The notes beneath the pieces were generated by a model, which saw only the letters and a list, made by a program, of their open reading frames with translations, was not told the origin of the DNA and ran no database searches. A stretch of 64,000 nucleotides of DNA from Planctomycetaceae bacterium. Its GTDB lineage: Bacteria; Planctomycetota; Planctomycetia; Planctomycetales; Planctomycetaceae. Location: assembly GCA_020426325.1 (NCBI GenBank), contig JAGQQG010000026.1, positions 1-64,000 of the forward strand, given 5' to 3'. The position numbers and the translations under genes are program-made. This document shows positions 1 through 8,721 of the stretch, piece by piece (position 1 is the first letter of the stretch; each line of letters starts with the position of its first letter).

Positions 1-259
1 GTGTTCGGAGGTCTTCCAGAGTGAGCCCGGGATCCTGTGAGATCGCCTGCAGAATTGCCGCACGATACGGATCGAGTTTGGGGGATGGGCCGGACCTCAC
101 TCGACGTGGGGCCAGACTCCCCGTCTCTTGCTGGAGCCGTTTCCACTTGTAAATCACGCGGGACGACACCGAATACTTGGCTGCCGCCTTTTCGACAGTG
201 AGTCCCGATTCCACATCCTCCAACACTCTCGTCCGCAAATCGACCGAATAGGACTTCAT
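1..259 (-). CDS. IS630-type transposase, N-terminal part (runs off the window)
   Basis: The minus strand reads into a helix-turn-helix protein beginning MKSYSVDLRTRVLEDVE and continuing through KAAAKYSVSSRVIYKWKR, the pattern of the N-terminal DNA-binding domain of IS630/Tc1-like transposases. About 86 residues are visible and the DDE catalytic domain lies beyond position 1. A strong Shine-Dalgarno (AGGAGG, about 266-272) precedes two adjacent ATGs; the inner one at 259 has the better spacing. The element sits beside several gene fragments, consistent with an insertion hot spot. Whether the copy is intact cannot be seen. Confidence 0.8.
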   Translation of the reverse strand, partial: MKSYSVDLRTRVLEDVESGLTVEKAAAKYSVSSRVIYKWKRLQQETGSLAPRRVRSGPSPKLDPYRAAILQAISQDPGLTLEDLRT

Positions 260-349
260 CATGCTCCTCCTTGAATGCGATGACTCAAGGAGAATAACCT
301 CGACTTCCCCGAACACTGAACACCAACTTTGGAACTGCTCTAACGCGAC

Positions 350-643
350 TTACGCCATCTCGTCCGCGATCGCCGCCAGTTCCGACAAATACCACGGCCG
401 CGGGCTGAAGAACGACATCGCGTACGTGTCCCGCACGATTGTCCATGGTTCAAAGCTGCGGCAGTCGTCCCGACTACTTGCAACAACCGGCCGTTTGGCG
501 AGTTCGTCAAACGGCTTTCTCTTTTCCAGCACGAGCGTTACGTCGCCGAGTATGCGGTTCAAAGATTTCGATTCCAAAATTTCGCGTTTCTGGTCCATCT
601 TTGAACCGCGCCAAATCTGGGCGGCGTTTTGTGCGAACTCCAA
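350..643 (-). pseudogene. Serine site-specific recombinase, C-terminal remnant
   Basis: The translation contains AQIWRGSKMDQKREILE, GDVTLVLEKRKPFDELAKR and a tail ending near SFEPW. This resembles the extreme C-terminus of large serine recombinases of the resolvase/invertase type (pattern LW..A...EKREIL...L..VTL...RKPFD.LAE). The catalytic and DNA-binding domains are absent: upstream sequence switches at about 645-657 into an unrelated helicase fragment on the opposite strand. No start or ribosome site fits. Identification rests on one conserved stretch, so the family is moderately sure and its broken state is certain. Confidence 0.6.
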
Positions 644-656
644 GACGCCGAGGGCT

Positions 657-1091
657 GGCGTTCGCCTGAAAGGTTACGACGTCAGCCTGAAACGCAGCGG
701 GAAGACTCAGCTTCCCGACGGCGTCGATCGCCCAAAATATATCGGCACGCTGGAGACGCTGAACATCTTCGGCATTCGCGCTGATTACATGGCGGAATTC
801 CGCAAGCACCTTGAGGAAGAGGGACTGCCGGTCAATGACGATCGCAAGGAGTTCCTGTTGCCGGTCATCAAGAATCTCGGCAAGCAGCCGCTCAAGATGA
901 TCCGGCTGAAGAAGACCATCAACGGTGTCAGCACTGAATTCGGTGATGCCTTCCGCAGACTTGGCCCAATTCCGGCGGTCACCAAACCAGACCCACAGCG
1001 AGACAATCCCACTAGTTACCTTCAAAACAACAAGGTTGTTCTGAACTGGTATCCAATGATCAAAGCAATTAAATCCTCCGGTGCTCAAGCT
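657..1091 (+). pseudogene. Internal fragment of a DEAD/DEAH-box helicase (type III restriction subunit-like)
   Basis: In one plus-strand frame about 145 residues read as a coherent protein: GKTQLPDGVDRPKYIGTLE, NIFGIRADYMAEFRKHLEEE, then LGPIPAV and NKVVLNWYPMIKAI. This matches my memory of the region C-terminal to the helicase core in large DEAD/DEAH-box or type III restriction R-subunit-like proteins. No helicase motifs, start codon or domain ends are present. The long open frame at 261-1451 is this fragment with random sequence on both sides. It is probably a relic of a restriction or helicase gene cut up by rearrangement. Confidence 0.5.
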
Positions 1092-1109
1092 GGCTGCGAA
1101 GATAAAAAT

Positions 1110-1280
1110 CGAAACTCGACGAATCTCACCCAAGGGCACATCGCATTCTTCAACATTGACCGTATCCGTACGCAAGTTGATGACCGATTCGAATCCCTGC
1201 TGACTCAGCTTACGGATCTCAACAGTTGTGGGCTGTGGTCCGACGGTGACATTGTCGTTGATTTCAATTCGTTCCGACAT
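1110..1280 (-). pseudogene. Beta-lactamase-hydrolase-like protein phosphatase, truncated after about 55 residues
   Basis: The 5' end is intact: a good ribosome site (AAAGGAG) lies 6-12 bases before ATG at 1280, and the product begins MSERIEINDNVTVGPQPTT followed by GFESVINLRTDT. That is the N-terminal signature of the DSP/BLH phosphatase family (PF04273), whose proteins have about 110-150 residues with a later HCxxGxR loop. Here the similarity stops near residue 55 and the frame runs antisense through the helicase fragment, so the catalytic loop is missing. The gene appears cut by the same rearrangement that brought in that fragment. Confidence 0.55.
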
Positions 1281-1534
1281 CGTTGCTCTCCTTTCAAACT
1301 TTCAAAGTTGCTTGGTAATGTCGATGAGCATGATGATCCGCGACAGGGGAGACTTTACAAATCAAGCCATCGCCTCGACACGACCTGGGAGTTTTCCCGA
1401 TGGAAATCCGCCCACAATGACCGGCAATGCGACACCCACTCTGCTTGCTAAGATGCACGACGTCACAAGCAACAATCTCCCTGTGAGTGGATCTCCGGTT
1501 GCGGACGGCTGGACTCTTATTTAAGTACTCAGAG

Positions 1535-2776
1535 ATGTCATCGGTCCTGAACAATTCGACCGTCGAAGCGGCGCAAACGGGCAGCGATGCTAAGCCGCCG
1601 ATTGAGGTCGGACTGGTTCTGGCTGGGTCCTTCGACGCGATCGACCAAGCGGCGAGTGCTGGGGCGAGCCGTCAAGTGCATGAGCGACTGCAGGCATTGT
1701 TTCCAGAATTCCGATGGCGTCTCATGGTCGTCGAGCGAGCTGAGATTGCGGCCGATCCACGAGAGGAACCGGTGGCATTCTTTCCGCAGGCGCAAGCCGA
1801 GCGTGACCTGTATCAGTGGGACTTTGTCATCGTGCTCACGAATGCTGACCTCATCGGGCATGACAAGCCTTACACTTTTGCCGCTGTCTCACGGACGTTG
1901 GACATTGCCGTGATATCGACTGCTCGCGTTGACCCGCATACCATGGCCACCGATGCCACCCGTGAGGTACGCGTCGAGCGTGTGACACATCGTCTGACAG
2001 TGTTGATCCTTCGTTGCCTGGGACATCTCAACGGACTGGACCACTCAGTCGATCCGAACCAGCTAATGTGGGATGCAGAGTGCGTCGGCGAGTTGGACCG
2101 GGGAATGGATTTGACACCCGTACAGGTCACACGCATGGCAACCAATCTTCGTGAGATCGCTGACCTTCGGCTGGAAGAACGATCTGATGGAGGGGCACGA
2201 AGTCGACTGGTCTTCGCCTGTCAGGCAGGAATCGCAAAAAGACAGGAGATCCTCGCAGGAGTGATCGAGGCGGAGCCCTGGCAGTTTCCAGTCCGCCTCA
2301 GTCGTTTGACGACGGCTGCCGTCAGTGCGATGCTGGTGCTGTTGATGACGGCTGAGACATGGGACATGGCAATGAGCCAGCCTGCGCTCAGCGTCTGGGG
2401 TTTGTTGCTGGCCGCGATCGTGATTACGACGGCCTATGTCGTGGTGCGACAACAGTTGCTTGTCCGTCGGCAGGACCAACTGATGACAGAACAGATCGCC
2501 GTCAGCAATATCACAGCGACGTTGACTGTCCTCTGCGGTCTGCTCACGATGCTCTTGATTCTCTACGCCACATCACTGTCACTGAGCCTGCTGCTGTTCC
2601 CACGAGCGTTGATCTCAGGCTGGGCCGCTTCCATCGACGGACCGATTCAGTTCGGGCACCATCTGTTGTTGTGTGGAGTGGTCTCGGGACTCAGTCTGTC
2701 CATCGGTGCCCTCGGTGCCGCCTTCGAGGATCAGTCCTATTTTCGGCATGTCACATTCGTCGACGAGGAGCTTTGA
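1535..2776 (+). CDS. Membrane protein with a degenerate metzincin-like motif
   Basis: A protein of about 413 residues. The N-terminal half is soluble and resembles the Rossmann-like fold of archaemetzincins: a hydrophobic strand (YQWDFVIVLTNADLI) precedes RCLGHLNGLDH, which aligns with the zinc motif HExxHxxGxxH but has RC in place of the first His-Glu. The C-terminal half carries at least four hydrophobic segments (roughly residues 265-285, 295-315, 335-360 and 380-400), so the soluble part is probably tethered to the membrane. I take ATG 1535; an in-frame GTG at 1487 lacks a clear ribosome site. It forms a tight cluster with the two genes downstream (gap 2 nt). Loss of the first His and Glu suggests no peptidase activity. 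Function unknown. Confidence 0.75.
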   Translation: MSSVLNNSTVEAAQTGSDAKPPIEVGLVLAGSFDAIDQAASAGASRQVHERLQALFPEFRWRLMVVERAEIAADPREEPVAFFPQAQAERDLYQWDFVIVLTNADLIGHDKPYTFAAVSRTLDIAVISTARVDPHTMATDATREVRVERVTHRLTVLILRCLGHLNGLDHSVDPNQLMWDAECVGELDRGMDLTPVQVTRMATNLREIADLRLEERSDGGARSRLVFACQAGIAKRQEILAGVIEAEPWQFPVRLSRLTTAAVSAMLVLLMTAETWDMAMSQPALSVWGLLLAAIVITTAYVVVRQQLLVRRQDQLMTEQIAVSNITATLTVLCGLLTMLLILYATSLSLSLLLFPRALISGWAASIDGPIQFGHHLLLCGVVSGLSLSIGALGAAFEDQSYFRHVTFVDEEL

Positions 2777-2778
2777 CT

Positions 2779-3399
2779 GTGAGCACTCTGGCAGCCTCGA
2801 CCTTGCAGTGGGTCGTCATTCTCTTCGCTGTCATCGTTGTGATGGCGGTTACCACCTGGGTGCTGAATCGTCGGCGAAGCGATGTCTGGAGCCAGATCGC
2901 CAAACGCTACGGTTTGAAATATGTCCCTCCGCCGGAGGGACCGCTGGTGATCGGTGACGTCGAGGGTCGTGCCGTCCGCATGGAGTACGATGAGGCTAGT
3001 TCGGATCGTGACCTCGGTGGAGTCGAGAACGTGCGCATCTCCGTCGGGCTGACCGGCGTTCCTCCCGGCATGACGGCAGAAGGCGTGCCCGGTCTGCTCG
3101 GCGATCTGGCGATTCTCGCTGAGGAGCGCATTGAGTTTGACGCACCAGACTTTGATCGCGATGTATTGGTCAAAGCCGAGGATGAACAGTCAGTGAGGGC
3201 CTACTGGGATGAGCATCGGCAACGAGTCTTTCTTGACCTCATCGAAGTAGCACCTTGCGATCAGGTCTTGATTTGTGACAGCGGCCTGAGGACCGAATTG
3301 CGTGAACTCGTCAGCGATCGTGATCGGTTGCAGGCTCTGTTAGACCAGTTACTGGCGAAGGCCCCGCAACTCGATCAGCACAAGGGAGAGGTGGATTGA
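2779..3399 (+). CDS. Single-pass membrane protein of unknown function
   Basis: 206 residues starting at GTG 2779, with GAGGAG about 8 bases upstream inside the previous gene. Residues about 8-28 form one hydrophobic helix; the remainder is a soluble acidic domain beginning DVWSQIAKRYGLKYVPPPEG, an opening often seen in DUF3137-like or similar membrane-anchored domains, but I cannot assign a family with confidence. The start lies 2 nt after the upstream stop, and the end 3 nt before the lipid-kinase start, so the three genes look like one operon. No catalytic motif was seen. Confidence 0.75.
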   Translation: MSTLAASTLQWVVILFAVIVVMAVTTWVLNRRRSDVWSQIAKRYGLKYVPPPEGPLVIGDVEGRAVRMEYDEASSDRDLGGVENVRISVGLTGVPPGMTAEGVPGLLGDLAILAEERIEFDAPDFDRDVLVKAEDEQSVRAYWDEHRQRVFLDLIEVAPCDQVLICDSGLRTELRELVSDRDRLQALLDQLLAKAPQLDQHKGEVD

Positions 3400-3402
3400 A
3401 CG

Positions 3403-4308
3403 ATGCCAAGCGAAATGCGAATGACGGTCATGTGGAACCCGTCAGCGGGTTCGGCACAGTCAGCGCAGGATCTCAAGAGCACGCTGGGATTGCGAGACCG
3501 GACAATCATCTGCGAGCCGGGCGACCGTGAGACAGCTATCGTTGAGACAGTGAAAGCCGTAACCGATGGAGCCGATGTGGTCGTCGCTGCTGGAGGGGAT
3601 GGAACGGTGAGTTCGGTCGTGGAGGGACTGACTCAGTCACCTCGACCTGCGACATTGGGAATCCTTCCACTCGGCACGGGTAACGATCTGGCCCGAAGCC
3701 TCGGTATTTCGCTATTACCAGCAGAAGCCATGCAGACGCTCGTATCGGGGCGTCCTCGACCTCTGGATGTCGTCGAGTTCACGTCGTCGACCGGGCGACG
3801 GACCTCTGCGAACATGATGACTGCCGGCAACTCGGGGCGCTATCTGCGACACATGACGGATGAGATCAAGCAACGCTGGGGGCCTCTGGCCTATCTGCGT
3901 GGTGTCATCGACGTGCTGAATGATCTCCAGACGTATTCCATCGAGGTTTGCTGCGATGACGGTCCGGTCGAGAAGTTCGATGCTCTCAATGTGTTCATCG
4001 CGAACGGTCGTTTCTCCGGTGGAGGACTGGCCGTCTCTCCCGAGGCAGAGTTGGATGACGGTCAGGTCGATCTCGTGATCATTCGGGACGGCGATGCCGG
4101 CGACATCGCCTCGCTTACCTCACAATACTGGATGGCGGATTATCTGGACCATGAGCTGACCGTCTTTCGTCGAGCCCGGCGACTCACGATCACGGCTGAT
4201 CCCCCCCTGCCCCTGACGTCGGATGGAGACGAAGTCGGTCAGACCGCGGTCACTGTCACCGTGAGACCACAGGCCTTACGTGTCCTTGCTCCCGTGGGCA
4301 TCGTCTGA
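3403..4308 (+). CDS. Diacylglycerol/lipid kinase (YegS/DgkB family)
   Basis: 301 residues. The diacylglycerol kinase catalytic domain occupies about residues 5-135: NPSAGS near the start, the nucleotide-binding AAGGDGTVSSVVEG, and LPLGTGNDLARSLG. The C-terminal half (NVFIANGRFSGGGLAVSPEAELDDG) matches the YegS-like beta-sandwich. Such soluble kinases transfer ATP phosphate to membrane diacylglycerol or related lipids, feeding phosphatidate back into phospholipid synthesis. It is third in a plus-strand cluster and its last 33 bases overlap the 3' end of the convergent DUF2254 gene. Substrate specificity cannot be read from sequence. Confidence 0.92.
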   Translation: MPSEMRMTVMWNPSAGSAQSAQDLKSTLGLRDRTIICEPGDRETAIVETVKAVTDGADVVVAAGGDGTVSSVVEGLTQSPRPATLGILPLGTGNDLARSLGISLLPAEAMQTLVSGRPRPLDVVEFTSSTGRRTSANMMTAGNSGRYLRHMTDEIKQRWGPLAYLRGVIDVLNDLQTYSIEVCCDDGPVEKFDALNVFIANGRFSGGGLAVSPEAELDDGQVDLVIIRDGDAGDIASLTSQYWMADYLDHELTVFRRARRLTITADPPLPLTSDGDEVGQTAVTVTVRPQALRVLAPVGIV

Positions 4309-5625
4309 CTCAGTCTTGTGATCAAAGATGTCGTGGATCTCTCGCAAACGTTCGCGGACGTCTGCCCGATCATATTGTTCGGGCAGTGCGTCCTCGAAAC
4401 TCCGTTCCAGCATGGCGGTTTGTCTCAAGATAGCGTCTCGGTCGGAGGGGCGAGTCACTTTTTCGGCAATCGCTCGCAGGGTCTCTGCGAGGCGGATCGT
4501 GACAGCGGTCGAGACACGGCCATGCTGACGGATTTCATCAAACGCTGCATTCAGTGCGGCTGAAAATGTGACCGGTCGAGCGATGATCCGCAGTCGGTTC
4601 TCATCATCATAACGCAGTGGCGAGGGCATCCGTCTTTGGGCCAGCCGCATCAACGATGCCCCCAGATAGTCAATGCAGGCGATTGCGGTGTGTGGGTCGT
4701 TGATCCCCGGCGAGAGAGCACGCACTGCGACTTCGACCAGTTCATTGAGCGCACACTCCACATCCTGACGCGGAGTCCGTCTTGAGCCAGTGAGGAAGCA
4801 CTCATTCATTGCTTCTGATCGCTCTTCGCCAACCTCTGCTGTATCGACTGAGATGATGGGCCTGCCATGAGCTATGAAATCTCCTGGTTGAACAAGCAGG
4901 CGAACGAGGAGGTTGTGCTCCGTTGCAAGTTCCATGAGCGTGTCTCCATCGATTGCCTGAAGATATCCAATCTGCGTCGATTCAATGACGGTATGGTCCT
5001 GACCTTCATCCGTGACCAGATCATCAGGAGTTTCGTCGTCTGCGTCTCCCATCTGTTCTGGGAAAAGGCGGTCGATTGCGTCATCCAGTTCGTGAGCCAC
5101 ATTGCGAACAACGCTCTGGGCCTGAATCGATTGCGCGACGTGATGGATAAAATAGACAAACGCGGTCAGGCTTCCGAGTCCGCCCAGCATGCCGACTCCC
5201 ACAGACAGGTGTGGTACGAAGAGCGTGCCTTCATCCACCTCGCGAATCGCACGCAGGATCGCAAAGCAGTACAGGCTTGTGCCGAGAAACGTCGCCAGCG
5301 TGACTTGAGTGATGTTGTGATTGAGGAACGATCGCAACAGCCGCGAACCGTACATGGCAGACGTCTGGGCGAGTGTCAACATCGTGATCGAGAACACGAC
5401 GCCGGTCACCGTGACCAGTGCTCCAGCCAGAGATGAGAGTGTAGCCCGTGCAGCAGGGCCAGTGGTAGTCGCCCAGCTCAAACCCGGAATCGTTTCCACA
5501 CGGACAGCATCATCGATATTAAGCAGACCGATAGAGGCAATGAGAGCGATGGCCAGCCCCATCGCTGGCACGAACCACAGGCTGTTTCTCAGTCGGTCGA
5601 ATAAGTTGAGCAGCCAAGTATTCAT
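4276..5625 (-). CDS. DUF2254 integral membrane protein
   Basis: 449 residues matching the DUF2254 family (PF10011). Four membrane helices fall at about residues 15-37, 62-85, 108-128 and 138-162, with characteristic stretches TVTGVVFSITMLTLAQTS and SLYCFAILRAI. A long soluble C-terminal portion follows, containing VRALSPGINDPHTAIACID, the best-conserved block of the family. The ATG at 5625 opens the first helix directly. It is convergent with and overlaps the lipid kinase. Members are common beside envelope-stress genes; the biochemical role is unknown. Confidence 0.88.
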   Translation of the reverse strand: MNTWLLNLFDRLRNSLWFVPAMGLAIALIASIGLLNIDDAVRVETIPGLSWATTTGPAARATLSSLAGALVTVTGVVFSITMLTLAQTSAMYGSRLLRSFLNHNITQVTLATFLGTSLYCFAILRAIREVDEGTLFVPHLSVGVGMLGGLGSLTAFVYFIHHVAQSIQAQSVVRNVAHELDDAIDRLFPEQMGDADDETPDDLVTDEGQDHTVIESTQIGYLQAIDGDTLMELATEHNLLVRLLVQPGDFIAHGRPIISVDTAEVGEERSEAMNECFLTGSRRTPRQDVECALNELVEVAVRALSPGINDPHTAIACIDYLGASLMRLAQRRMPSPLRYDDENRLRIIARPVTFSAALNAAFDEIRQHGRVSTAVTIRLAETLRAIAEKVTRPSDRDAILRQTAMLERSFEDALPEQYDRADVRERLREIHDIFDHKTESDDAHGSKDT

Positions 5626-5824
5626 GAAGTGAAGGACCTGAGAGTGCGCTACATCAATTCGTCAGACGCAGTAGAGGCATTTTGTCGGTCGATCAACGGA
5701 ACCCTCGACACTACTGGTCAATCGGATTCTGATGGGCGGATCACCGATGAGATGGGCAATCCACGTCGTTTCATCTTGGCGACTTCACGCTCAAACCTCC
5801 ATCATCACGTCCCCGGAGACAACA

Positions 5825-5839
5825 TCGGGAAATTCCCGA
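5825..5839. promoter_or_regulatory. Palindromic operator candidate before the ferritin-like gene
   Basis: TCGGGAA-A-TTCCCGA is a perfect 15-bp palindrome centred at 5832, 112 bp before the ferritin-like ATG. It is the best-formed member of a GGG-N5-CCC family repeated across this region. No bacterial -10 box could be placed confidently downstream. The surrounding 318-base gap (5626-5943) shows no credible gene. Confidence 0.6.
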
Positions 5840-5943
5840 CACGAGAGTGCCGACGACTCCTGATCGGGTTAAGCAGGACCGCAGATAGCATTTAGTGAAC
5901 AGTGCACGATCAATTCTGCAAACTCAAATCGAGGAGAGCAATC

Positions 5944-6414
5944 ATGTCTAACAGCGAAAAAGTCGTTGAACTGCTGCAAACCACCTACATGATGGAGTTG
6001 GAAACCGTCGCGAACTATCTCGCCAACAGCATCCACCTCGACGGTGTCCAGGCTGAAGAAATCAAACGGGCGCTGGCTGGCGACATCACTGAGGAGTTGG
6101 GACATGCCCAAAGACTTGCTGAACGCCTCAAACAACTCGACGGTCGCATCCCTGGTTCTCTGGATTTGGAGCGCTCGCAAGAACTGCTCCAGCCGCCTGA
6201 GGATACAACGAATGTCGAAGCAGTCGTTGATGGCGTCATCGAAGCGGAAGCCGACGCCATCGCTCATTATCGAAAGATTATTGAGGCCACCGAGGGAAGC
6301 GATTTTGTGACGCAGGATCTCGTGATCGCGATCATGGCCGACGAAGAGCATCACCACCGACAATTCGAGGGCTTCCGAGCCGGTTATCAGTCGTCCCTCG
6401 CGACTGCGGGATAA
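5944..6414 (+). CDS. Ferritin-like (bacterioferritin/DPS-type) iron-binding protein
   Basis: 156 residues, a predicted four-helix bundle. Likely di-iron ligands are in place: the YMMELETVANY helix (E18/E20), ITEELGHAQRLAERL (Glu and His pair near 50-54), a third helix EAEADAIAHYRKII and MADEEHHHRQFE in the fourth. This matches the ferritin-like superfamily that oxidises and stores iron in the cytoplasm and protects against peroxide. The ATG at 5944 follows GAGGAGAGC with good spacing; an upstream in-frame extension has none. A stress palindrome lies 112 bp upstream. I cannot tell whether it forms a full cage. Confidence 0.87.
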   Translation: MSNSEKVVELLQTTYMMELETVANYLANSIHLDGVQAEEIKRALAGDITEELGHAQRLAERLKQLDGRIPGSLDLERSQELLQPPEDTTNVEAVVDGVIEAEADAIAHYRKIIEATEGSDFVTQDLVIAIMADEEHHHRQFEGFRAGYQSSLATAG

Positions 6415-6487
6415 AGCGAAGACCAGACCCTGAGACCGTTATCAACATTCGCTCTTTCACGTCCCTCTTCACTGTGAAAATCACGGA

Positions 6488-6508
6488 GCATGGGGGATTT
6501 CCCCATGC
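6488..6508. promoter_or_regulatory. Palindromic operator candidate before the first NarL-type regulator
   Basis: An inverted repeat with 8-bp arms, GCATGGGG and CCCCATGC, separated by GATTT. The centre at 6498 is 128 bp before the regulator start. It belongs to the GGG-N5-CCC palindrome family, which would fit autoregulation. The arms are long enough that a small hairpin in RNA is an alternative reading. Confidence 0.6.
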
Positions 6509-6625
6509 AAGATTGGTCGACGGTCAGTATGGTGGATGTTGTCGAGTCAATGCAGTACCTCGTTCCCCTCGGATGGCTTCCAGATGTCAGGTTCCATTAC
6601 AAGCAGTAATCTCATCGCCAGTGGC

Positions 6626-7270
6626 ATGATCAAGATTCTCATCGTGGATGATCACCCCATCGTCCGTCAGGGGATCAAGATGATGATCGAGAGCGAACCC
6701 GACTTGGCCGTTTGTGGCGAGGCGAGTGGGATGTCGCAGGCGATGCAGTTGTTCTTCGACACACATCCCGATGTGATCATTGCTGACATCTCTCTGGAGA
6801 ACGGCAGCGGGATCGAGCTTGTAAAAGAACTGATCGCTCATGACCACCGCCTGAAGATCCTGGTCTGCTCGATGCACGAGGAATCGCTGTTTGCAGAGCG
6901 AGCACTCCGCGCGGGAGCCAAGGGATTCATTAATAAGGAGGAAGCGACAGAGAAACTCGTCGGGGCGATCCGCCGCGTCGCGTCCGGTCATGTCTACCTC
7001 AGTTCTCACATGACGGACCGCATGCTGGCTCGTCAAGTGGGAGCAGGCGAGGAGCCACCCAAGTCAGCGATCGAAACACTCTCTGACCGCGAGTTGGAAG
7101 TATTCGAACAAATCGGACATGGCGTGACAACGAGACAAATCGCTGAGAAGCTGCATCTCAGCCCCAAGACTGTTGAAACATATCGCGAAAACATTAAGCA
7201 CAAACTCAATCTGTCCAATGCAACAGAGTTGACGCAGCACGCAGTCCAGTGGGTGCTGGAAACCTCTTAA
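6626..7270 (+). CDS. NarL/FixJ-family response regulator (copy 1)
   Basis: 214 residues. An N-terminal receiver domain has the acidic pair DD8-9, phospho-acceptor D54 in [11 protein letters not shown] and the switch lysine in FINKEEA. A LuxR-type helix-turn-helix occupies about residues 148-210 ([32 protein letters not shown]). The start is taken at ATG 6626 because the receiver strand [11 protein letters not shown] begins there; the upstream extension is unlike a protein. It is a clear paralogue of the regulator at 30278-30958, sharing the LSPKT-ETYR recognition helix and the QWV-E tail. No kinase is adjacent. Confidence 0.92.
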   Translation: MIKILIVDDHPIVRQGIKMMIESEPDLAVCGEASGMSQAMQLFFDTHPDVIIADISLENGSGIELVKELIAHDHRLKILVCSMHEESLFAERALRAGAKGFINKEEATEKLVGAIRRVASGHVYLSSHMTDRMLARQVGAGEEPPKSAIETLSDRELEVFEQIGHGVTTRQIAEKLHLSPKTVETYRENIKHKLNLSNATELTQHAVQWVLETS

Positions 7271-7648
7271 TCGGGTTTCCCTCATAAGAATCAGAGTGGC
7301 AGCACTCTGCTCTGAGGTCTCTACCGACGTCGCATGTCGTCGCCTTGAACTCATACGTGCTTCCTCGACGGGGGGGGCGATGCGCCCTTGAACAGCTTGG
7401 CGGGATCCTTCAACCGCGGCAGTCATCCACTTTGCCGGCATGGCTGGATATTCAGAGAGTCTGCATCAAGGCTATCATCGCCACTGCGTCGGACCGGTGC
7501 GAGAAACGGATCTCAGGGAAACCGCTGGCGGCGATTCGGGGATGCCCCGAGGTTGCGTGCTCCTCTCTCTGCCAAAATAGCTAACCGAGTTGGTGCGACA
7601 TGTCGCGGTGAAGACGTGTTCTGGTGTATGAGACGATGGGAGCTGAAA
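7271..7648. promoter_or_regulatory. Intergenic region with a palindromic operator candidate at 7536-7550
   Basis: TCGGGG-ATG-CCCCGA is centred at 7543, 106 bp before the next start, and is a member of the GGG/CCC palindrome family. A weaker GGG-TTT-CCC lies at 7273-7281, right behind the regulator stop. Open frames across the gap are low-complexity and have no ribosome site, so I call no gene here. Confidence 0.5.
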
Positions 7649-8125
7649 ATGGCCTATCAACAAGTGCGGGGCGTCGTCGATGAGATCCGTCGAGCACATC
7701 AGCAGATCGGGCGGGCGTTGGAACTCTCTCAGCACGAATCCTTCCGCATAGATCAGGAGGCACGGATTATCCTCAATGAGTTCCGTCGTGCGCAACGGGA
7801 GCTTGAGTTGATTTTATCCCGTTACGGTGCCGAAGGGGAAGACGCGCTGCTTGATACATGGCTGCAATATGTTCCGGATGCAGAAGTCCATAAGGCTGTG
7901 GCTTCTTTCGAGGTGACGTTGTTGATGTCGCTAGATGACGTGGTCCGGAAGAAACTGGAATTTGATCAGGCACTCATCGCATTGCTGAAGCAACTCGCTG
8001 GAGGCACCTCGGCACCGCGCGTGCAGGAGTTTTTCCAAACATTGCTGGAGTACACGCAGGCAGAAACTTCGCAGCAGGTCTGGAGTATGCGTGAAGCTCA
8101 TGAGACGGAGAAAACGCCCAACTGA
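7649..8125 (+). CDS. All-helical protein of unknown function
   Basis: 158 residues, rich in Glu, Arg, Gln and Leu with heptad-like spacing (VVDEIRRAHQQIGRALE, RRAQRELELILSRYG), predicting a long helical bundle with no membrane segment or signal peptide. ATG 7649 follows GGGAG by about 7 bases; an ATG at 7628 is possible. It lies 64 bp before the dodecin gene in the same direction and has a palindromic operator 106 bp upstream. I do not recognise a family; a ferritin-like or DUF2383-like helical bundle is a guess only. Confidence 0.65.
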   Translation: MAYQQVRGVVDEIRRAHQQIGRALELSQHESFRIDQEARIILNEFRRAQRELELILSRYGAEGEDALLDTWLQYVPDAEVHKAVASFEVTLLMSLDDVVRKKLEFDQALIALLKQLAGGTSAPRVQEFFQTLLEYTQAETSQQVWSMREAHETEKTPN

Positions 8126-8189
8126 TTCTTGCGATCAGCCCACCACACAACAGACAACAGCACTTTCCATTAACCTGATGACAGGAACC

Positions 8190-8402
8190 ATGTCCGAACA
8201 CGTCTACAAACACATCGAAGTCACCGGTTCGTCAACCACATCCAGCGATGATGCGATTCGCAGAGCCATTGCCAAGGCAGCCGAGTCGGTCCGTGAACTG
8301 AAATGGTTTGAATTGATCGAGCTGAGGGGCAACATCGATGGGAATCAGGTGGCACACTGGCAAGCCACGGTGAAGATTGGTTTCCGCCTTGATGATGAGT
8401 GA
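8190..8402 (+). CDS. Dodecin family flavin-binding protein
   Basis: 70 residues, the standard dodecin length. YKHIEVTGSSTTSSDDAIRR, then SVRELKWFELIELRG with the conserved flavin-stacking Trp and the ending VAHWQATVKIGFRLDD, match the family. Dodecins form hollow dodecamers that store riboflavin or FMN and buffer free flavin in the cytoplasm. AGGAA lies just before ATG 8190. It probably shares a transcript with the helical-protein gene upstream. Confidence 0.9.
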   Translation: MSEHVYKHIEVTGSSTTSSDDAIRRAIAKAAESVRELKWFELIELRGNIDGNQVAHWQATVKIGFRLDDE

Positions 8403-8442
8403 TGAATGCGATTCCGACATCCCTTTCCTGTGAGGCGACACC

Positions 8443-8643
8443 ATGAAGATATCTTCGGCAATGCAATGCTCGCAAATACGGCGCGAAGATCCATCGATCG
8501 AAGAAATCCGTGAGCGGTGTCACGAGATTCGGAAAGAATGGTCTGAAATGACACGCCGGCAACGCTCAGGCAAAGTCGAGCAGCCGTGGGCAGTGCCCGT
8601 CGTGAACATCACCGGAGCACACTTACCAATCAGTTTCAACTGA
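8443..8643 (+). CDS. Small conserved-looking protein, function unknown
   Basis: 66 residues. The middle, SIEEIRERCHEIRKEWSEM followed by TRRQRSGKVEQPWAVP, resembles short helices with an I..GW..E-type pattern seen in many small planctomycete proteins. GAGG lies 9 bases before the ATG and the gene starts 40 bp after the dodecin stop in the same direction. No known domain. Coding status is probable rather than certain because of its size. Confidence 0.5.
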   Translation: MKISSAMQCSQIRREDPSIEEIRERCHEIRKEWSEMTRRQRSGKVEQPWAVPVVNITGAHLPISFN

Positions 8644-8721
8644 CAAGCCGCGCACAATTCCGGGTAAGGGATCTGTTGCTGAAGCCTTCCCGTTCGCGGG
8701 GATTTCATCGGTCTCATGGCC

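Noticed and set aside
261-1451. A 396-codon plus-strand frame as one protein
   Set aside because: Only codons about 133-277 look like protein; the ends run antisense to the recombinase and phosphatase fragments and there is no matching ribosome site.
5629-5895. 88-codon frame opposite the DUF2254 start
   Set aside because: No ribosome site; composition unlike a protein; it contains the palindromic operator.
7345-7648. Upstream extension of the helical-protein frame, or a separate small gene
   Set aside because: Arg/Ser/Gly-rich with no ribosome site or family; palindrome lies inside.
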